Assembly (NCBI GenBank): GCA_949280095.1 | Contig: CASDHD010000069.1 | Coordinates: forward strand, 1 to 6,113 | Length of the DNA: 6,113 bases | Direction of reading: 5' to 3' | DNA from: an uncultured Bacilli bacterium | GTDB taxonomy: Bacteria > Bacillota_I > Bacilli_A > RF39 > UBA660 | In this document: positions 5,898 through 6,113 of the stretch, piece by piece | Position numbering within the stretch: position 1 is the first letter of the stretch | How the letters are laid out: the number at the start of each line of letters is the position of its first letter | Position numbers and translations under genes: made by a program | Notes under the pieces: generated by a model | The model's database searches: none | Told to the model about the DNA's origin: nothing | Seen by the model: the letters and a program-made list of their open reading frames with translations, nothing else

Positions 5898-5920
5898 ATA
5901 AATTGTCCGTTATTTTTTTT
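5881..5920 (+). terminator. Intrinsic terminator overlapping the cdaR stop codon
   Basis: GTAACGG (5887-5893) pairs with CCGTTAT (5907-5913), including a G-U pair, extended by A-T pairs into the A run before and the T run after. The left arm lies in the last codons of cdaR, so the stem spans the stop codon at 5895-5897. It ends the cdaA-cdaR unit where glmM would be expected. Confidence 0.85.
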
Positions 5921-5941
5921 AACAACGATACAACAAATAAG

Positions 5942-5970
5942 TTGCATTTTTCTTTTAGACTCGTTATAAT
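5942..5970 (+). promoter_or_regulatory. Promoter of the G-tract gene at the right edge
   Basis: TTGCAT (5942-5947) and TATAAT (5965-5970) are separated by exactly 17 bp. A short inverted repeat, CAAC (5931-5934) and GTTG (5941-5944), overlaps the -35 box and could be an operator, but it is short. AGGAGG (5983-5988) sits 6 nt before ATG 5995. Transcription and translation initiation signals are thus intact although the reading frame is broken. Confidence 0.8.
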
Positions 5971-5994
5971 AGAGTTAATAATAGGAGGAAAAAA

Positions 5995-6113
5995 ATGAAA
6001 AAGAAAGAAAAGAACCTCTCAACTTCAGGAGCTAACCTGGGGGGGGGATATTAAGTAGAAGAACCTTAGGAAGGACCGAGAAGAAAATCTTAAGTCTAGC
6101 AAGTATAGGATTA
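5995..6113 (+). CDS. Start of an unidentified gene interrupted at a poly-G tract (frame OFF as read; runs off the edge)
   Basis: ATG 5995 has an excellent ribosome binding site and promoter. As read it encodes 19 residues (MKKKEKNLSTSGANLGGGY) and stops at TAA 6052-6054, just after nine G. In another frame, the sequence after the tract is open to the window end (ILSRRTLGRTEKKILSLASI...), but that frame has a stop at 6033-6035 upstream of the tract and no start of its own. A tract of 10 or 7 G would fuse the two parts into one open frame. The third frame stops at TAG 6056. The fused product would have a very basic N-terminus leading into a hydrophobic stretch, as in a secreted or membrane protein, but too little is visible to name it. 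It is not glmM. Alternatives are a homopolymer sequencing error or a decayed gene. Confidence 0.6.
6039..6047 (+). repeat. 9-base G homopolymer within a coding start
   Basis: Nine consecutive G begin at the third base of codon 15 of the gene at the right edge. The tract sits between two open segments that are out of frame with each other by one base, the expected layout of a translational phase-variation switch. The flanks do not resemble those of the promoter G tract, so the two runs are not copies of one element. Confidence 0.85.

Noticed and set aside
1293..6047. G tracts as ends of a mobile element or recombination site
   Set aside because: The flanks of the two tracts are not similar and there are no terminal inverted repeats, transposase or target duplications.
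1..6113. Mycoplasma-type UGA=Trp code
   Set aside because: Every complete gene reads through without internal TGA, uses TGG for Trp and ends in TAA; normal stop usage suffices.
1..6113. tRNA, rRNA or CRISPR arrays
   Set aside because: No cloverleaf, conserved rRNA segment or regularly spaced direct repeats were seen on either strand.

Overview
The window comes from an AT-rich, low-GC Gram-positive bacterium, probably one of the uncultured gut Bacilli/Erysipelotrichia-like lineages. The support is a strong A/T bias, AGGAGG-type ribosome binding sites, U-tailed intrinsic terminators, a class B sortase with an NPQT-type sorting signal, and the Firmicutes pair cdaA-cdaR. All five complete reading-frame ends are TAA, and Trp is encoded by TGG inside genes, so nothing points to the Mycoplasma UGA=Trp code. 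The lineage is an inference. All genes are on the + strand.

Region 1 (1-1262) is the 3' part of a large surface protein that runs off the left edge. It has three Ig-like repeats ending in a [KM]xDWI motif, a duplicated DxDGNV insert in the first repeat, an Asn/Thr/Ser/Asp-rich linker, and a C-terminal membrane anchor without an LPxTG motif. A terminator follows.

Region 2 (1263-3590) is a surface-display unit. A promoter with a TTGACA -35 box and an extended TGCTATAAT -10 box has an 11-base G homopolymer in its spacer. It drives a secreted, repetitive, beta-solenoid-like protein ending in NPQTFD, a membrane helix and a basic tail. A hairpin terminator and then a strong Shine-Dalgarno/TTG start lead into a class B sortase, the likely enzyme for that signal. 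The sortase probably depends on read-through of the hairpin, so the G-tract may set expression of both substrate and sortase.

Region 3 (3591-5920) has its own extended -10 promoter and encodes the membrane diadenylate cyclase CdaA, overlapping by 8 nt its YbbR-domain regulator CdaR. The pair makes and controls c-di-AMP. The usual third gene, glmM, does not follow; a terminator overlapping the cdaR stop codon closes the unit.

Region 4 (5921-6113) has a well-formed promoter and ribosome binding site, then a gene start that hits a 9-base G tract after 15 codons. As read, this gives a 19-residue peptide. One extra G (or two fewer) would join it to a reading frame that stays open to the window edge. 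This looks like a phase-variable gene in the OFF state, or a homopolymer sequencing error.

The most interesting signal is the pair of long G homopolymers in an otherwise AT-rich sequence, one between promoter boxes and one early in a reading frame. These are the two classic positions for slipped-strand phase variation, and the first directly controls a sortase substrate.
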